From positions 1-55,327 of the forward strand of contig JACPUV010000019.1 of assembly GCA_016192105.1 (NCBI GenBank): DNA of 55,327 bases. Reading direction: 5' to 3'. Source of the DNA: Sphingobacteriales bacterium. GTDB lineage: Bacteria > Bacteroidota > Bacteroidia > Chitinophagales > Chitinophagaceae. A model generated the notes under the pieces. That model was not told the DNA's origin, ran no database searches, and saw nothing but the letters and a program-made list of their open reading frames with translations. Shown in pieces: positions 1-9,618 of the stretch. Numbering within the stretch: position 1 is the stretch's first letter; every line of letters begins with the position of its first letter. The translations under genes and the position numbers were made by a program.

Positions 1-470
<470 letters not shown>

Positions 471-557
471 ATTTTTTTTCTTTCTTTATAACCTTTACTG
501 GTGAAAAGAAGGTAGATACTCTCTAACATTTTCCAATATGTAATATTATTTAAGATC

Positions 558-669
558 TTATGGTGGTTTTTCCGAGGGTGTTCACCTCTTCCCATACCGA
601 ACAGAGAAGTTAAGTCCCTCATGGCCGATGGTACTGCACCACAATGCGGGAGAGTAGGTAGCTGCCATA
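558..669 (+). rRNA. 5S ribosomal RNA
   Basis: The ~112-nt gene lies ~90 nt after the 23S end. The 5' TATGG pairs with the 3' CCATA to close helix I. The conserved CCGAACAGAGAAGTTAAG loop (near 597) and the GGGAGAGTAGGTAGC 3' part are both present. No tRNA lies in the 23S-5S spacer. The ends are approximate to a few bases. Confidence 0.95.
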
Positions 670-678
670 TTTATTAAA

Positions 679-708
679 AGAGCCTTTCAGCAATGAGAGG
701 CTTTTTTT
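679..708 (+). terminator. rRNA operon terminator
   Basis: An AGCCTTTC/GAGAGGCT stem is followed by a run of seven T, 10 nt after the 5S gene. This is a typical intrinsic terminator closing the rRNA operon. Confidence 0.85.
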
Positions 709-720
709 ATGCCAAAAATG

Positions 721-812
721 CAAGTACGAAGTACGAGGTACGAAGTACAAGCCATTCCGGATGAGCCGTACTTCGTACTTCATACCTCGTACTTCATACT
801 TTGTACTTACTT
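721..812. repeat. palindromic array of 7-nt repeats (GTACGAR type)
   Basis: The left arm (about 724-749) is four tandem heptamers of the form GTACGAA/GTACGAG. A ~20-nt spacer follows. The right arm (about 768-810) is six heptamers of the inverted form (GTACTTC, ATACCTC, ATACTTT). The two arms can fold into a long imperfect hairpin. Reading frames through it are a by-product of the 7-nt period. Confidence 0.85.
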
Positions 813-813
813 C

Positions 814-844
814 TTTGTGTTTTCCCCTGCTTTTACAATCTTTG
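814..844 (+). promoter_or_regulatory. Bacteroidota-type promoter of the MFS gene
   Basis: A TTTG at 814-817 is followed after 19 nt by AATCTTTG at 837-844, one mismatch from the Bacteroidota -7 consensus TAnnTTTG. The ATG at 851 lies only six bases after the box, so the mRNA would be leaderless or nearly so. Confidence 0.6.
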
Positions 845-850
845 CCCTTC

Positions 851-2071
851 ATGTCAAAAAAAGAACGCATTATCCTTTTCCTCCTGGCTGCAGTGAACTT
901 CACCCATATCCTCGACTTCATGATCATGATGCCGCTCGGGAATTACCTGATGCCGCATTTCAATATCTCACCCCGGCAATTCAGCTTCCTCCTGGCTTCC
1001 TATCCCATCAGTTCCTTTATTTCCGGTATCTGGATGGCCTTCCTGGCCGATAAATTTGAACGGAAAAATCTCCTGCTGTTTACCTACGGAGGATTTATCA
1101 TCGGTACGGCAGCCTGTGGCTTTGCACAATCCTATGAACTGCTGCTCGTGTCAAGGATCGTGGCGGGTGTATTTGGAGGGATCATCGGCGGCCAGGTGCT
1201 TTCTATGATCGGGGATCTTTTTGCTTACGAACGCCGGGGCACTGCCATGGGGGCCGTGATGAGTGCTTTTGCCGTGGCCTCTTCCGTGGGAGTTACTTTT
1301 TCGCTCTACCTGGTCGATATTTTTAAGGACAACTGGCATGTGCCCTTTCTCTTTGTAGCCCTGCTGGCAGTACTGATCTGGCCCCTTTGTTATTTCCAGT
1401 TGCCGCAGCTGCAGGGTCATTTAAAAGCCGGCAGGGATGCGGAGCGAAAAGGAAAACAATTATTCGCCACACTGACCGGTAAAGCCACCGGGCTGGCCCT
1501 GTTGTTTTCAGGGCTGATGATGATGGGTCATTTCCTGATCATCCCCTTTATTAACCCCTATATGGAATTTAATAAGGGATACCCCCGTTCTGTTACACCC
1601 CTGATCTACCTTGTGGGCGGGGTGGCCTCATTTATCGCGGCGGTTTACCTGGGACGGCTATCCGACCGTATCGGGAAATTAAAAGTATTCGTCTATTGTG
1701 TGCCCCTCTCATTTATCATGGTCATCATGATCACCAACCTGCCGGCATTGCCCTTTTCTGTTGTGCTTGCCTTTTTCGCAATATGGTTTGCCCTGTCCAC
1801 CGGCCGGGCCGTTACTTCACAAACTATGGTGAGTAATGTAACGGGATCGGCTAACCGGGGTAGTTTTATGAGTCTCAATAGCAGTGTACAGCACCTGGGC
1901 ACCGGTGCCGCCGCGCTGATCTCCGGGTTCATCGTATCCGAAGATTCGCACCGGAAATTACTCCATTACGAGTGGGTGGGTTATTTGTCCGTTGCTGTTT
2001 TGTTGCTTGGACTGCTTCTCGGCTATCATTTGTTTAAAAAGGCCGGTCCGGGGAAAACAGCCGGCTTATAA
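851..2071 (+). CDS. MFS transporter (AraJ-like)
   Basis: This is a 406-residue inner-membrane permease of the major facilitator superfamily with about 12 hydrophobic segments. The loop between helices 2 and 3 carries the MFS motif A variant FLADKFERKN, and a related LGRLSDRIGK occurs in the second half, the expected internal duplication. The size is normal for the family. The frame is open upstream to 761, but that part runs through the heptamer array, and the ATG at 851 sits just behind a promoter box. The substrate cannot be deduced; drug or sugar efflux is typical of this subgroup. Its stop overlaps by 6 bp with the convergent carboxypeptidase gene. Confidence 0.9.
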   Translation: MSKKERIILFLLAAVNFTHILDFMIMMPLGNYLMPHFNISPRQFSFLLASYPISSFISGIWMAFLADKFERKNLLLFTYGGFIIGTAACGFAQSYELLLVSRIVAGVFGGIIGGQVLSMIGDLFAYERRGTAMGAVMSAFAVASSVGVTFSLYLVDIFKDNWHVPFLFVALLAVLIWPLCYFQLPQLQGHLKAGRDAERKGKQLFATLTGKATGLALLFSGLMMMGHFLIIPFINPYMEFNKGYPRSVTPLIYLVGGVASFIAAVYLGRLSDRIGKLKVFVYCVPLSFIMVIMITNLPALPFSVVLAFFAIWFALSTGRAVTSQTMVSNVTGSANRGSFMSLNSSVQHLGTGAAALISGFIVSEDSHRKLLHYEWVGYLSVAVLLLGLLLGYHLFKKAGPGKTAGL

Positions 2072-3796
2072 TACCCTGTACACGGGGTATTGCAGATAGG
2101 CTGGTTCAAACCAGGGGGACTGCTGGTAAACAAAATTCAGCTGGGCTCTGCCGTCTTTGGCAAAAACGGTATCCGTTGCAAGCCGCCGGTTCAATTTTTC
2201 CTGCAGCTCCGTGTTTTTTTTCAGGTATTCCACGGCAATATCCTCAAAAGCATAAGCGGAATAGCCTTCTTTCTGTCCCAGTACGGCATCAAAAAAATTC
2301 CAGGCAAAATAGGAGTCTTCACCCGTGGGCTCCAGGGTTTCCACGAGGAAGCGGTTCGCGACCTGGTTCATCGGGATATACCAGTCGCCTTTCCGGAATA
2401 GCATCCGTTGCCGCTCCGCCGTGGTCTTTACATCGCTGTTGAGGTGGTGCATTTCATATTGCCGGGGCTGTGTTTTATAATCAGCGATTTTATAGGCCTC
2501 CACCTCCACTATTGTATCTTTTTTTAAGGCGGTCATTTGCACTTTATTCAGTTGAAGCAATTCAATCACTTTCCACCAGCCCTGGGGAATAATATAGGCA
2601 ACCGGCTTTTTGATAAATGCAGTGGCCGGAAAATAATTGAAATGTTTTACCGTCTTTTCATAGGGCTTGCTCCGGTCATAATAGAGCCGGGGAAAACCGG
2701 ATATCTCACTGGGTTTCCGTCCGGATGCAAATCCTTTGTAAACAATTTCATTGTATTTTGTTTTGTCAAGCGACCAGGCAATGGGAAATTCCGGGCTTGT
2801 TTTTACGGTTTGCTTTGTTTGTTCCCGCAGTTCCCGGATCTGCTCACTGTGTGCGGCGGTAAATTCAATAAAGGACTGCATCAGCGCATACGTGGCCCTG
2901 ACCCGCTGGTCGTAGGGTTTCAGCATATGCGATTCCGGCACAAAAGAAAATGTATGCCAGAGCGCCGCATAGCCGCTGGCGTAGCGGGGACTGTCCCAGT
3001 ATTCCGGCCAGCCGTTCTCCGGGGTATCACCCCATACATTCACATAAGGGACAAGATCAAATCCTTTCTCTTTCATTGATCCGTACAGAGCCGGTTCGAA
3101 CACCTTGTTTAAATAGTCACCCATCACCCCGCCGAGTTTAGTGGACTGCGTGGTCAGCAGGGTCATGATATGCTGGTAATCCGCGCCGTTGCTTACATGA
3201 TTGTCCACAAACACATCCGGATCAAGCAGGTGAAATATCCCGGTAAAGGCCCTTGCCTCTTTGGAATCACATTTGATCGCATCCCGGTTCAGGTCGAGAT
3301 TTTGTGAATTACCCCGGAAGCCGAACTCCTCCGGCCCGTTCTGGTCCACCCGGTAATTGACACTTCGGTTCAGACAACCCCCGATATTATAAACAGGGAT
3401 AAATGCCAGCACGATATTATCGGGGATTTTATATTTACCGGTAACAATATCCCGGGCCAGCAACATACTCGCATCAATCCCGTCCGGTTCACCGGGATGG
3501 ATCCCGTTATTGATCAGGATGATCCGCTTATTGTTCTTCCGGATCTGTTCAAAATTATAGTCACCGTTATTGGCCACAACGACCAGGTGCAAAGGAAACC
3601 CCGCATCCGAAGGTCCCATAGTCAGCATCTTGACCTTCCCGGATTTTTCATCCAGCTTTTTCCACCAGTCAATAATCTCCCCATAGGGCGGGGATTGTTT
3701 TCCCCCGGATTGTTCAAATTTTGTGGTAATCCCCTGGGAAAACCCATTGATAACGATCAACAGGGAAAGGAGTGCGGACAGGATTTGTTTCTGCAT
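2066..3796 (-). CDS. secreted M14-family zinc carboxypeptidase
   Basis: The protein has 576 residues. An N-terminal signal peptide (hydrophobic residues 5-18, ending NGFSQG) sends it to the periplasm or outside. The catalytic zinc site of M14 peptidases is visible: the HPGE motif gives H100 and E103, the NLDLNRD motif ends at D172 and carries the substrate-binding Asn-Arg pair N170-R171, and VDNH gives the third ligand H200. It should therefore hydrolyse C-terminal residues of peptides or cell-wall fragments. It lies after the rpsT terminator and shares 6 bp with the convergent MFS gene. A second, larger M14 protein is encoded at 13973. The natural substrate is unknown. Confidence 0.9.
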   Translation of the reverse strand: MQKQILSALLSLLIVINGFSQGITTKFEQSGGKQSPPYGEIIDWWKKLDEKSGKVKMLTMGPSDAGFPLHLVVVANNGDYNFEQIRKNNKRIILINNGIHPGEPDGIDASMLLARDIVTGKYKIPDNIVLAFIPVYNIGGCLNRSVNYRVDQNGPEEFGFRGNSQNLDLNRDAIKCDSKEARAFTGIFHLLDPDVFVDNHVSNGADYQHIMTLLTTQSTKLGGVMGDYLNKVFEPALYGSMKEKGFDLVPYVNVWGDTPENGWPEYWDSPRYASGYAALWHTFSFVPESHMLKPYDQRVRATYALMQSFIEFTAAHSEQIRELREQTKQTVKTSPEFPIAWSLDKTKYNEIVYKGFASGRKPSEISGFPRLYYDRSKPYEKTVKHFNYFPATAFIKKPVAYIIPQGWWKVIELLQLNKVQMTALKKDTIVEVEAYKIADYKTQPRQYEMHHLNSDVKTTAERQRMLFRKGDWYIPMNQVANRFLVETLEPTGEDSYFAWNFFDAVLGQKEGYSAYAFEDIAVEYLKKNTELQEKLNRRLATDTVFAKDGRAQLNFVYQQSPWFEPAYLQYPVYRVL

Positions 3797-3814
3797 AATG
3801 GCTGATTGATTCCT

Positions 3815-3851
3815 AAAAATAGAAAAGGCATTCCGGAATGGAATGCCTTTT
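3815..3851 (-). terminator. rpsT terminator
   Basis: A near-perfect hairpin (AAAGGCATTCC pairing with GGAATGCCTTT) lies 21 nt downstream of the rpsT stop. It is followed on the minus strand by CTATTTTT. Confidence 0.8.
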
Positions 3852-3871
3852 AAATAATTTATCCGCTCAGC

Positions 3872-4123
3872 TTACTTGGCTGTATTGACTTTCTTAGCCA
3901 GTTTGCTCTTCAGGTTCGCTGCTTTATTCTTATGAATAATACCACGCTTGGCCAGTTTGTCGATCATCCCGGCTACATCGGGGAATTTCTCACCCATTTC
4001 TTTTCCAGTGGCCGCTTTCAGGTCACGAATCGCATTACGGGTGGTTTTTCCGTAATATTTATTTCTGTCACGACGTTTAGCCGCCTGGCGGGCATCCTTC
4101 TTCGTTGCGCTGTGGTTAGCCAT
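3872..4123 (-). CDS. rpsT: 30S ribosomal protein S20
   Basis: This is an 83-residue, Lys/Arg-rich helical protein of the small ribosomal subunit that binds 16S rRNA. The N-terminus MANHSATKKDARQA and the motif RNKYYGKTTRNAIRDL are typical of S20, and the length matches the family. The gene is monocistronic, with its own TTTG/TAnnTTTG promoter upstream and an intrinsic terminator downstream. It is divergent from sucA. Confidence 0.97.
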   Translation of the reverse strand: MANHSATKKDARQAAKRRDRNKYYGKTTRNAIRDLKAATGKEMGEKFPDVAGMIDKLAKRGIIHKNKAANLKSKLAKKVNTAK

Positions 4124-4145
4124 CTATAAATTGATTTAAGGAGTG

Positions 4146-4177
4146 CAAAGGTAGGGTTGCAGCTTGTTTCCACCAAA
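4146..4177 (-). promoter_or_regulatory. rpsT promoter, near-perfect Bacteroidota consensus
   Basis: Read on the minus strand: TTTG (4177-4174), 20 nt spacer, TACCTTTG (4153-4146). This fits the -33 TTTG / -7 TAnnTTTG consensus exactly, with about 22 nt between the box and the rpsT ATG. Confidence 0.8.
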
Positions 4178-4379
4178 TTTCAACCGCATTAATTGCAAAA
4201 TTGCACCCGGAAGGGAACCTTTGGGGGCAGATCGGGTTATACTTAGTAAGTGACTGAATCTCATGGGGTAGCAACCTCAAAAAATGCTTATTCCATTTCA
4301 GGATGATGCCAACCCGGTTTTCCCTTTTTTTCAGCGATATTTGTAACCCAAATTTCACCCGTATTTTAATACCTCTTTC

Positions 4380-7130
4380 ATGAAGGATTTTTCCTATATC
4401 ACGAACTCTCACCCGGAGTATATTGAAAACCTATACCGCGATTTTATAAAAGACCCGGCCAGTATTGACCCGGAACTGAAGAAGTTTTTTGAAGGGTTTG
4501 ATTTCGCGATGTCCGGCGGAGGGGCTGTTAACGGGAAAACCGCTGTTTCCGATACGGGGCAACAGGCAAAACCGGATGCAAACTGGCTGAAAGAATTAAG
4601 CGTTTACCGGCTGATCCTCGGCTACCGGAACAAAGCCCACCTGATTGCCCGGACAAACCCGATCCGTCCGCGTAAAGACCGGGGCGCCCATATTGAGCTA
4701 TCCTTTTACAGCTTAACGGAAGAGGACCTGGGCAACGAATTTTGGGCCGGCAACCTGATCGGACTCGGTACCACCTCCCTGAAGAATATTCTTGCTCACC
4801 TGGAAAAATGCTACGCCTCCAGTGTCGGTGTGGAATTTAAATACATCAGTGACCCCAAAAAAGTGGACTGGCTGACCCGCGAGATCGAACAAACCATGCT
4901 GCAACCCCTGCCCCTGAATAAAAAAAGAAGGGCGCTGGAAAAATTAAACCAGGGGGTGATGTTTGAAAAATTCCTTCACACCAAATATGTAGGACAGAAA
5001 CGGTTTTCACTCGAAGGGGGTGAAACAACCATTGCCGCACTGGATGCCATTATCAGTACAGCGGCTGACCAGGAGGTTCATGAAGTGGTGATCGGGATGG
5101 CACACCGCGGCAGGCTGAATATACTGGCCAATATCATGGGCAAAACCTATGAACAGATATTCAGCGAATTTGAAGGGACTGCCAAAGTCGATCAGACCAT
5201 GGGCAGCGGGGATGTGAAATACCATATGGGGTATGGTAGTGAAGTGGAAACCATCAACCAAAAACTCATCCGCCTGAAACTGATGCCCAACCCTTCGCAC
5301 CTGGAGGCCGTGAACCCGGTGGTGGTGGGATTTGCCAGGGCCAAGGCGGATGTTATGTACCATAGCGATTTTGACCGCATCCTCCCCATATTGATCCACG
5401 GGGACGCATCTGTGGCGGGGCAGGGAATTGTTTACGAAGTGTTGCAGATGAGTTACCTGAGAGGGTATTATACCGGGGGCACCATTCACTACGTGATCAA
5501 TAACCAGATCGGCTTTACCACGGACTTCGATGATGCCCGTAGTTCGGATTATTGCACCTCTCTCGCGGCTGCCATACAGGCGCCTGTATTCCATGTGAAC
5601 GGGGACGACCCGGAAGCCGTGATCAAGTGTGCGGAGATCGCCACCCGTTACCGGCAGGAATTTAACGGGGATGTATTCATTGATATGGTTTGTTACCGCC
5701 GCCATGGACACAATGAAGGCGATGACCCGAAATTCACACAACCTCATTTATATGCGCTGATTGATAAGCATCCCAACCCGCGGGAAGTTTATATCAGTTA
5801 CCTGCTGAAGAATGGCAGCCCGGATGCCCAGGAACTGGCCAAAGAAATGGAAAAGAAATTTTGGGCCGATCTACAGGAAAGGCTGGATGAGGTGAAACAG
5901 AATCCCCTGCCTTATCATTACCAGGCCCCTGAACTGGAATGGAAAAAACTGCGCAGGGCCACGGCGACAGATTTTGACAACTCCCCGGTTACGGCTATCT
6001 CAGGAGAAAATTTCAAAACCGTATTTGATGCGATCATGACCTGGCCCGAGGGATTTAAACCCCTGCGGAAAGTGGAGAAGATCCTGCAGGATAAGATCAG
6101 GCTTTTCGAGACCGAACAGAAAGTAGATTGGGCCACCGGCGAATTACTGGCCTATGGCAGCCTGCTGCTCGAAGGCAGGGATGTACGGATGAGCGGACAG
6201 GATGTTCGCCGCGGTACATTCTCACACCGCCATGCGGCTTTGCGGGATGAGAATACGGATAAACCGTATAACCGTTTATCCCGGATCCCCGGTGCCAATG
6301 GCAAATTCAGGATCTATAATTCCCTGCTGAGCGAATATGGCGTGCTGGGATTTGAATATGGCTATGCATTAGCCAATCCCAATGCCCTGGTGATCTGGGA
6401 AGCCCAGTTTGGCGATTTTGCCAATGGCGCCCAAACCATGATCGACCAGTTTATCGCGGCCGGTGAACAGAAGTGGAACCGGATGAATGGCGTGACCCTG
6501 TTATTGCCCCACGGATACGAAGGACAGGGACCGGAACACAGCAGCGCCCGGCTGGAAAGGTTTTTACAGCTCTGTGCTGAACTGAATATCGTGGTGACGA
6601 ATATCACGACAGCCGCCAATTTGTTCCATGCATTGAGAAGACAGCAGGCCTGGCCTTTCCGGAAACCACTCATCAACTTTTCGCCCAAGGCGAATCTTCG
6701 TCATGCAGGAGCTTACTCCCGGGTGGAGGAATTTACCAGTGGAGGATTCAGGGAACTGATCGATGATACAGCGGCCGATCCGGTGACCGTAAAGAAGGTC
6801 CTGTTCTGCAGCGGTAAAATATATTTTGACCTGGCCGAATATCAGCAAAAAGAAAACCGGAAAGAGGTGGCTGTCATCCGGCTGGAGCAGCTATACCCGC
6901 TCCCGCATAAGCAACTGGAAGCCCTGTATAAAAAATACAATAAAGCCACCTGGTTCTGGGTGCAGGAGGAACCCCTGAACATGGGCGCTGCCTCCTTCCT
7001 CAAAATGAACCTGACCCGGCTGAATTACGGGGTGATCGGCCGCCAGCCTTCGGCATCAACGGCTACGGGTTATAACAAGATCCACTTACAGGAGCAGGCT
7101 GAGATCATTGAAACAGCATTTAGTATCTGA
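4380..7130 (+). CDS. sucA: 2-oxoglutarate dehydrogenase E1 component
   Basis: The 916-residue thiamine-diphosphate enzyme decarboxylates 2-oxoglutarate and passes the succinyl group to lipoyl-E2 in the TCA cycle. Visible features are the N-terminal E2-binding segment (SYITNSHPEYIENLYRDF), the GMAHRGRLNIL motif (~residue 238), the TPP/Mg site GDDPEAV (~407) with NNQIGFTT before it, YRRHGHNEGDDP (~440), and the C-terminal transketolase-like half with SHRHA. The length is close to the E. coli enzyme (933). It is followed after 16 nt by the E2 gene, so the two form an operon. The E3 (lpd) gene is not in the window. Confidence 0.97.
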   Translation: MKDFSYITNSHPEYIENLYRDFIKDPASIDPELKKFFEGFDFAMSGGGAVNGKTAVSDTGQQAKPDANWLKELSVYRLILGYRNKAHLIARTNPIRPRKDRGAHIELSFYSLTEEDLGNEFWAGNLIGLGTTSLKNILAHLEKCYASSVGVEFKYISDPKKVDWLTREIEQTMLQPLPLNKKRRALEKLNQGVMFEKFLHTKYVGQKRFSLEGGETTIAALDAIISTAADQEVHEVVIGMAHRGRLNILANIMGKTYEQIFSEFEGTAKVDQTMGSGDVKYHMGYGSEVETINQKLIRLKLMPNPSHLEAVNPVVVGFARAKADVMYHSDFDRILPILIHGDASVAGQGIVYEVLQMSYLRGYYTGGTIHYVINNQIGFTTDFDDARSSDYCTSLAAAIQAPVFHVNGDDPEAVIKCAEIATRYRQEFNGDVFIDMVCYRRHGHNEGDDPKFTQPHLYALIDKHPNPREVYISYLLKNGSPDAQELAKEMEKKFWADLQERLDEVKQNPLPYHYQAPELEWKKLRRATATDFDNSPVTAISGENFKTVFDAIMTWPEGFKPLRKVEKILQDKIRLFETEQKVDWATGELLAYGSLLLEGRDVRMSGQDVRRGTFSHRHAALRDENTDKPYNRLSRIPGANGKFRIYNSLLSEYGVLGFEYGYALANPNALVIWEAQFGDFANGAQTMIDQFIAAGEQKWNRMNGVTLLLPHGYEGQGPEHSSARLERFLQLCAELNIVVTNITTAANLFHALRRQQAWPFRKPLINFSPKANLRHAGAYSRVEEFTSGGFRELIDDTAADPVTVKKVLFCSGKIYFDLAEYQQKENRKEVAVIRLEQLYPLPHKQLEALYKKYNKATWFWVQEEPLNMGAASFLKMNLTRLNYGVIGRQPSASTATGYNKIHLQEQAEIIETAFSI

Positions 7131-7146
7131 TTGAATTAATAAAAAT

Positions 7147-8379
7147 ATGATTGAAATAAAAGTACCAACCGTAGGAGAATCCATCAGCGAAGTCACCCTG
7201 TTGAAATGGACGAAGAAAGACGGGGATTATGTGGAAAGGGATGAAGTGATCGCCGAGCTCGAAAGCGAGAAAGCGACTTTTGAAGTGAATGCTGAACAGG
7301 CCGGTGTGCTGAAAACGGGAGCACAGGAAGGGGATTCCCTGAAGATCGGGGATCTGCTGGCCCGTATAGATGAAACAGCAGCCCGTCCCGCTGCGCCGGC
7401 GGCTATTGAATCACCCGCCCCGGTAAAGGCCGGAACAAAAGAAGAGGCGCCTGCTAACACGGCAGCACCGGTTACCGCTGTACCGAATGACTTAAAAGCT
7501 ACCCCCGTGGCGGCTGCTATTATTGCCGATAAAAAGGTAGATCCCAAAACCGTAACACCTACCGGCCCGATGGGTAGAATCCTGAAAGAGGATGTGCTTG
7601 CGGCCTTATCGGCCCCCGGGAAAAAGGGGTTCGCCGGAACGGAGCTCTATAGCCGGAATGTACGGGTGGAGAAAATGAGCAACCTCCGGAAAACCATTTC
7701 GCGCCGGCTGGTGGAAGCGAGGAATACCACGGCCATGCTCACTACGTTTAACGAAGCGGATATGACCAGCATCATGGGTATCCGGGCAAAGTACAAGGAT
7801 AAATTCAAAGAGATCCATGGAGTGGGGCTGGGCTTTATGAGCTTTTTTGCCAAAGCCTGCGCGGTAGCCCTTTCGGAGTGGCCTTCCGTCAACGCTTCCA
7901 TTGAGGGTGACCAGCTCACGTATCATGATTATGCCGATATCAGCATCGCGGTGAGTACACCCCGCGGGTTAACGGTTCCGGTTATGCGCAATGTGGAAAG
8001 CATGAGCATGGCCGATGTGGAGCGCAAAGTGGTGGAACTGGCCGGCCGGGCCCGTGACAGCAAACTGACCACCGAAGAACTGACCGGCGGTACCTTTACC
8101 ATCACCAATGGAGGGGTATTTGGTTCACTGATGAGCACCCCGATCATCAATATACCCCAGAGCGCGATCCTGGGTATGCACAAGATTCAGGACCGGGCCA
8201 TGGTGATCAACGGGCAGGTGCAGGTCCGGCCGATGATGTATATCGCCCTGAGTTATGACCACCGGATCATTGACGGGCGGGAATCGGTGAGCTTCCTGGT
8301 ACGGGTAAAAGAATTGCTGGAAAACCCGGAGCAGTTGCTGATCGGGAAAGACCCGGTGAAAACATTACTGGAATTATAA
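7147..8379 (+). CDS. sucB: 2-oxoglutarate dehydrogenase E2, dihydrolipoyllysine-residue succinyltransferase
   Basis: The 410-residue core acyltransferase of the 2-oxoglutarate dehydrogenase complex. The N-terminal lipoyl domain (residues 1-76) has the lipoylation lysine K42 in ESEKAT, where E2o proteins more often have ETDKV. An Ala/Pro-rich linker (~77-120) follows, then a short E3/E1-binding domain (~125-155, [15 protein letters not shown]) and the catalytic domain with the active-site pair H372 and D376 in YDHRIIDG. It is co-transcribed with sucA and closed by a terminator directly downstream. Confidence 0.96.
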   Translation: MIEIKVPTVGESISEVTLLKWTKKDGDYVERDEVIAELESEKATFEVNAEQAGVLKTGAQEGDSLKIGDLLARIDETAARPAAPAAIESPAPVKAGTKEEAPANTAAPVTAVPNDLKATPVAAAIIADKKVDPKTVTPTGPMGRILKEDVLAALSAPGKKGFAGTELYSRNVRVEKMSNLRKTISRRLVEARNTTAMLTTFNEADMTSIMGIRAKYKDKFKEIHGVGLGFMSFFAKACAVALSEWPSVNASIEGDQLTYHDYADISIAVSTPRGLTVPVMRNVESMSMADVERKVVELAGRARDSKLTTEELTGGTFTITNGGVFGSLMSTPIINIPQSAILGMHKIQDRAMVINGQVQVRPMMYIALSYDHRIIDGRESVSFLVRVKELLENPEQLLIGKDPVKTLLEL

Positions 8380-8402
8380 TTTAATTGGTCATAATCATTG
8401 AG

Positions 8403-8428
8403 GGACTGCAGCCATGCGGTCCTTTTTT
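8403..8428 (+). terminator. sucAB terminator
   Basis: An 8-bp stem GGACTGCA/TGCGGTCC with a 4-nt loop is followed by six T. It lies inside the open frame upstream of the methyltransferase gene, an argument against starting that gene at the ATG-like codon near 8398. Confidence 0.75.
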
Positions 8429-8442
8429 GTTTTCTTTGTACA

Positions 8443-9618
8443 GTGAGCCGCTGGCATTCCTATATCAATTCTGCAGTTTCCATACTGACCGGCTATTCCG
8501 GGAAAGAACCCTTTGCCGCTTACCTGAAAAAATATTTCGCGGCCAATAAAAAATACGGATCCAAAGACCGGAAGCAAATCGCCCACCTGGCGTATTGTTA
8601 TTTCCGGGCCGGCCTCGCCCTGCCGGATATAGCGATGGAGGAAAAACTGCTGATGGCTTTGTTTTTGTGCAGCCGGCAGCCGGATCCACTGCTGAGCAGC
8701 CTGCGGCCGGAATGGGATGAAAAATATTTGCTGGATGTAAAGGAGAAACTACTGTTATTGGGACTGGAAAAAAATCCAAACCGGTTTTTCCCCTGGATAC
8801 AACAATTGAGTAAGGGGATCGATCTGGAAGCATTCAGTACTTCTTTTCTTGTACAGCCGGATCTTTTTATCCGTATCCGGCCGGGTTATCCCGGAATGGT
8901 AAAAGAGAAACTTCAGTCTGCACGGGTGGCCTATGAGGAACTGAGCAGTTCCTGCTTTAGATTTCCATCCGGGACCAAACTGGATGACCTGCTGGAAGCC
9001 AACAGGGAAATAGTGATTCAGGATTATAATTCCCAGCGGGTGGGAGAGCTGCTTCGCCTGATCCCGCAAAATGGGGAGCATAAAAAAATGACTGTCTGGG
9101 ATTGCTGTGCGGCCAGCGGGGGAAAATCAATTATGGCCAATGATATAGTGGGAAAGATGGAGCTGACCGTTTCTGATATCCGGGAAAGTATCCTGCATAA
9201 CCTGGGGAAACGGCTGTCTGCAGCAGGGATCAGTCATTTTCGCAGTATCGTAGCCGATCTTTCGGTGAAGGATCCTTTACCCGCCGGTGAAAAATTTGAC
9301 CTTGTGATCGCCGATACCCCCTGCAGCGGCAGCGGCACCTGGAGCCGTACCCCGGAGCAATTGTATTATTTCAGGGAAGAAAAAATTACTGCCTATCAGC
9401 AGCTCCAGGAACGGATCGTTGCCACCGTACTGCCGCATGTAAAAAAAGGGGGATATTTTCTGTATATCACCTGCTCTGTTTTTAAAAAGGAAAATGAGGA
9501 CAGGGTGGATTTTATTACTGCGGATCCGGGCTATTCCATTGTCAGCAAGGAACTGCTGACCGGCTATGATAAGAAAGCCGATACAATGTTTGCCTGTCTT
9601 TTAAGAAGAGATTTATAG
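8443..9618 (+). CDS. RsmB/NOP-type rRNA m5C methyltransferase
   Basis: The protein (391 residues from the GTG start) is a SAM-dependent RNA cytosine-C5 methyltransferase, probably acting on 16S rRNA. The SAM site is VWDCCAASGGKS. The two cysteines of the mechanism are in DTPCSGSG (motif IV) and YITCS (motif VI). The frame is open back to 8398, but that part contains the sucAB terminator, so GTG at 8443 is preferred; TTTCTTTG, a degenerate -7 box, ends four bases before it. The N-terminal part resembles the NusB-like region of RsmB only loosely. Its end overlaps the convergent subtilase gene by 6 bp. Confidence 0.85.
   Translation: MSRWHSYINSAVSILTGYSGKEPFAAYLKKYFAANKKYGSKDRKQIAHLAYCYFRAGLALPDIAMEEKLLMALFLCSRQPDPLLSSLRPEWDEKYLLDVKEKLLLLGLEKNPNRFFPWIQQLSKGIDLEAFSTSFLVQPDLFIRIRPGYPGMVKEKLQSARVAYEELSSSCFRFPSGTKLDDLLEANREIVIQDYNSQRVGELLRLIPQNGEHKKMTVWDCCAASGGKSIMANDIVGKMELTVSDIRESILHNLGKRLSAAGISHFRSIVADLSVKDPLPAGEKFDLVIADTPCSGSGTWSRTPEQLYYFREEKITAYQQLQERIVATVLPHVKKGGYFLYITCSVFKKENEDRVDFITADPGYSIVSKELLTGYDKKADTMFACLLRRDL

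Noticed and set aside
721..812. CRISPR array
   Set aside because: Units are 7 nt without spacers and no cas gene is near; it is a tandem/inverted heptamer repeat.
761..850. N-terminal extension of the MFS transporter into the heptamer array
   Set aside because: The extra residues are only translated repeat sequence, and a promoter box lies between the array and the ATG at 851.
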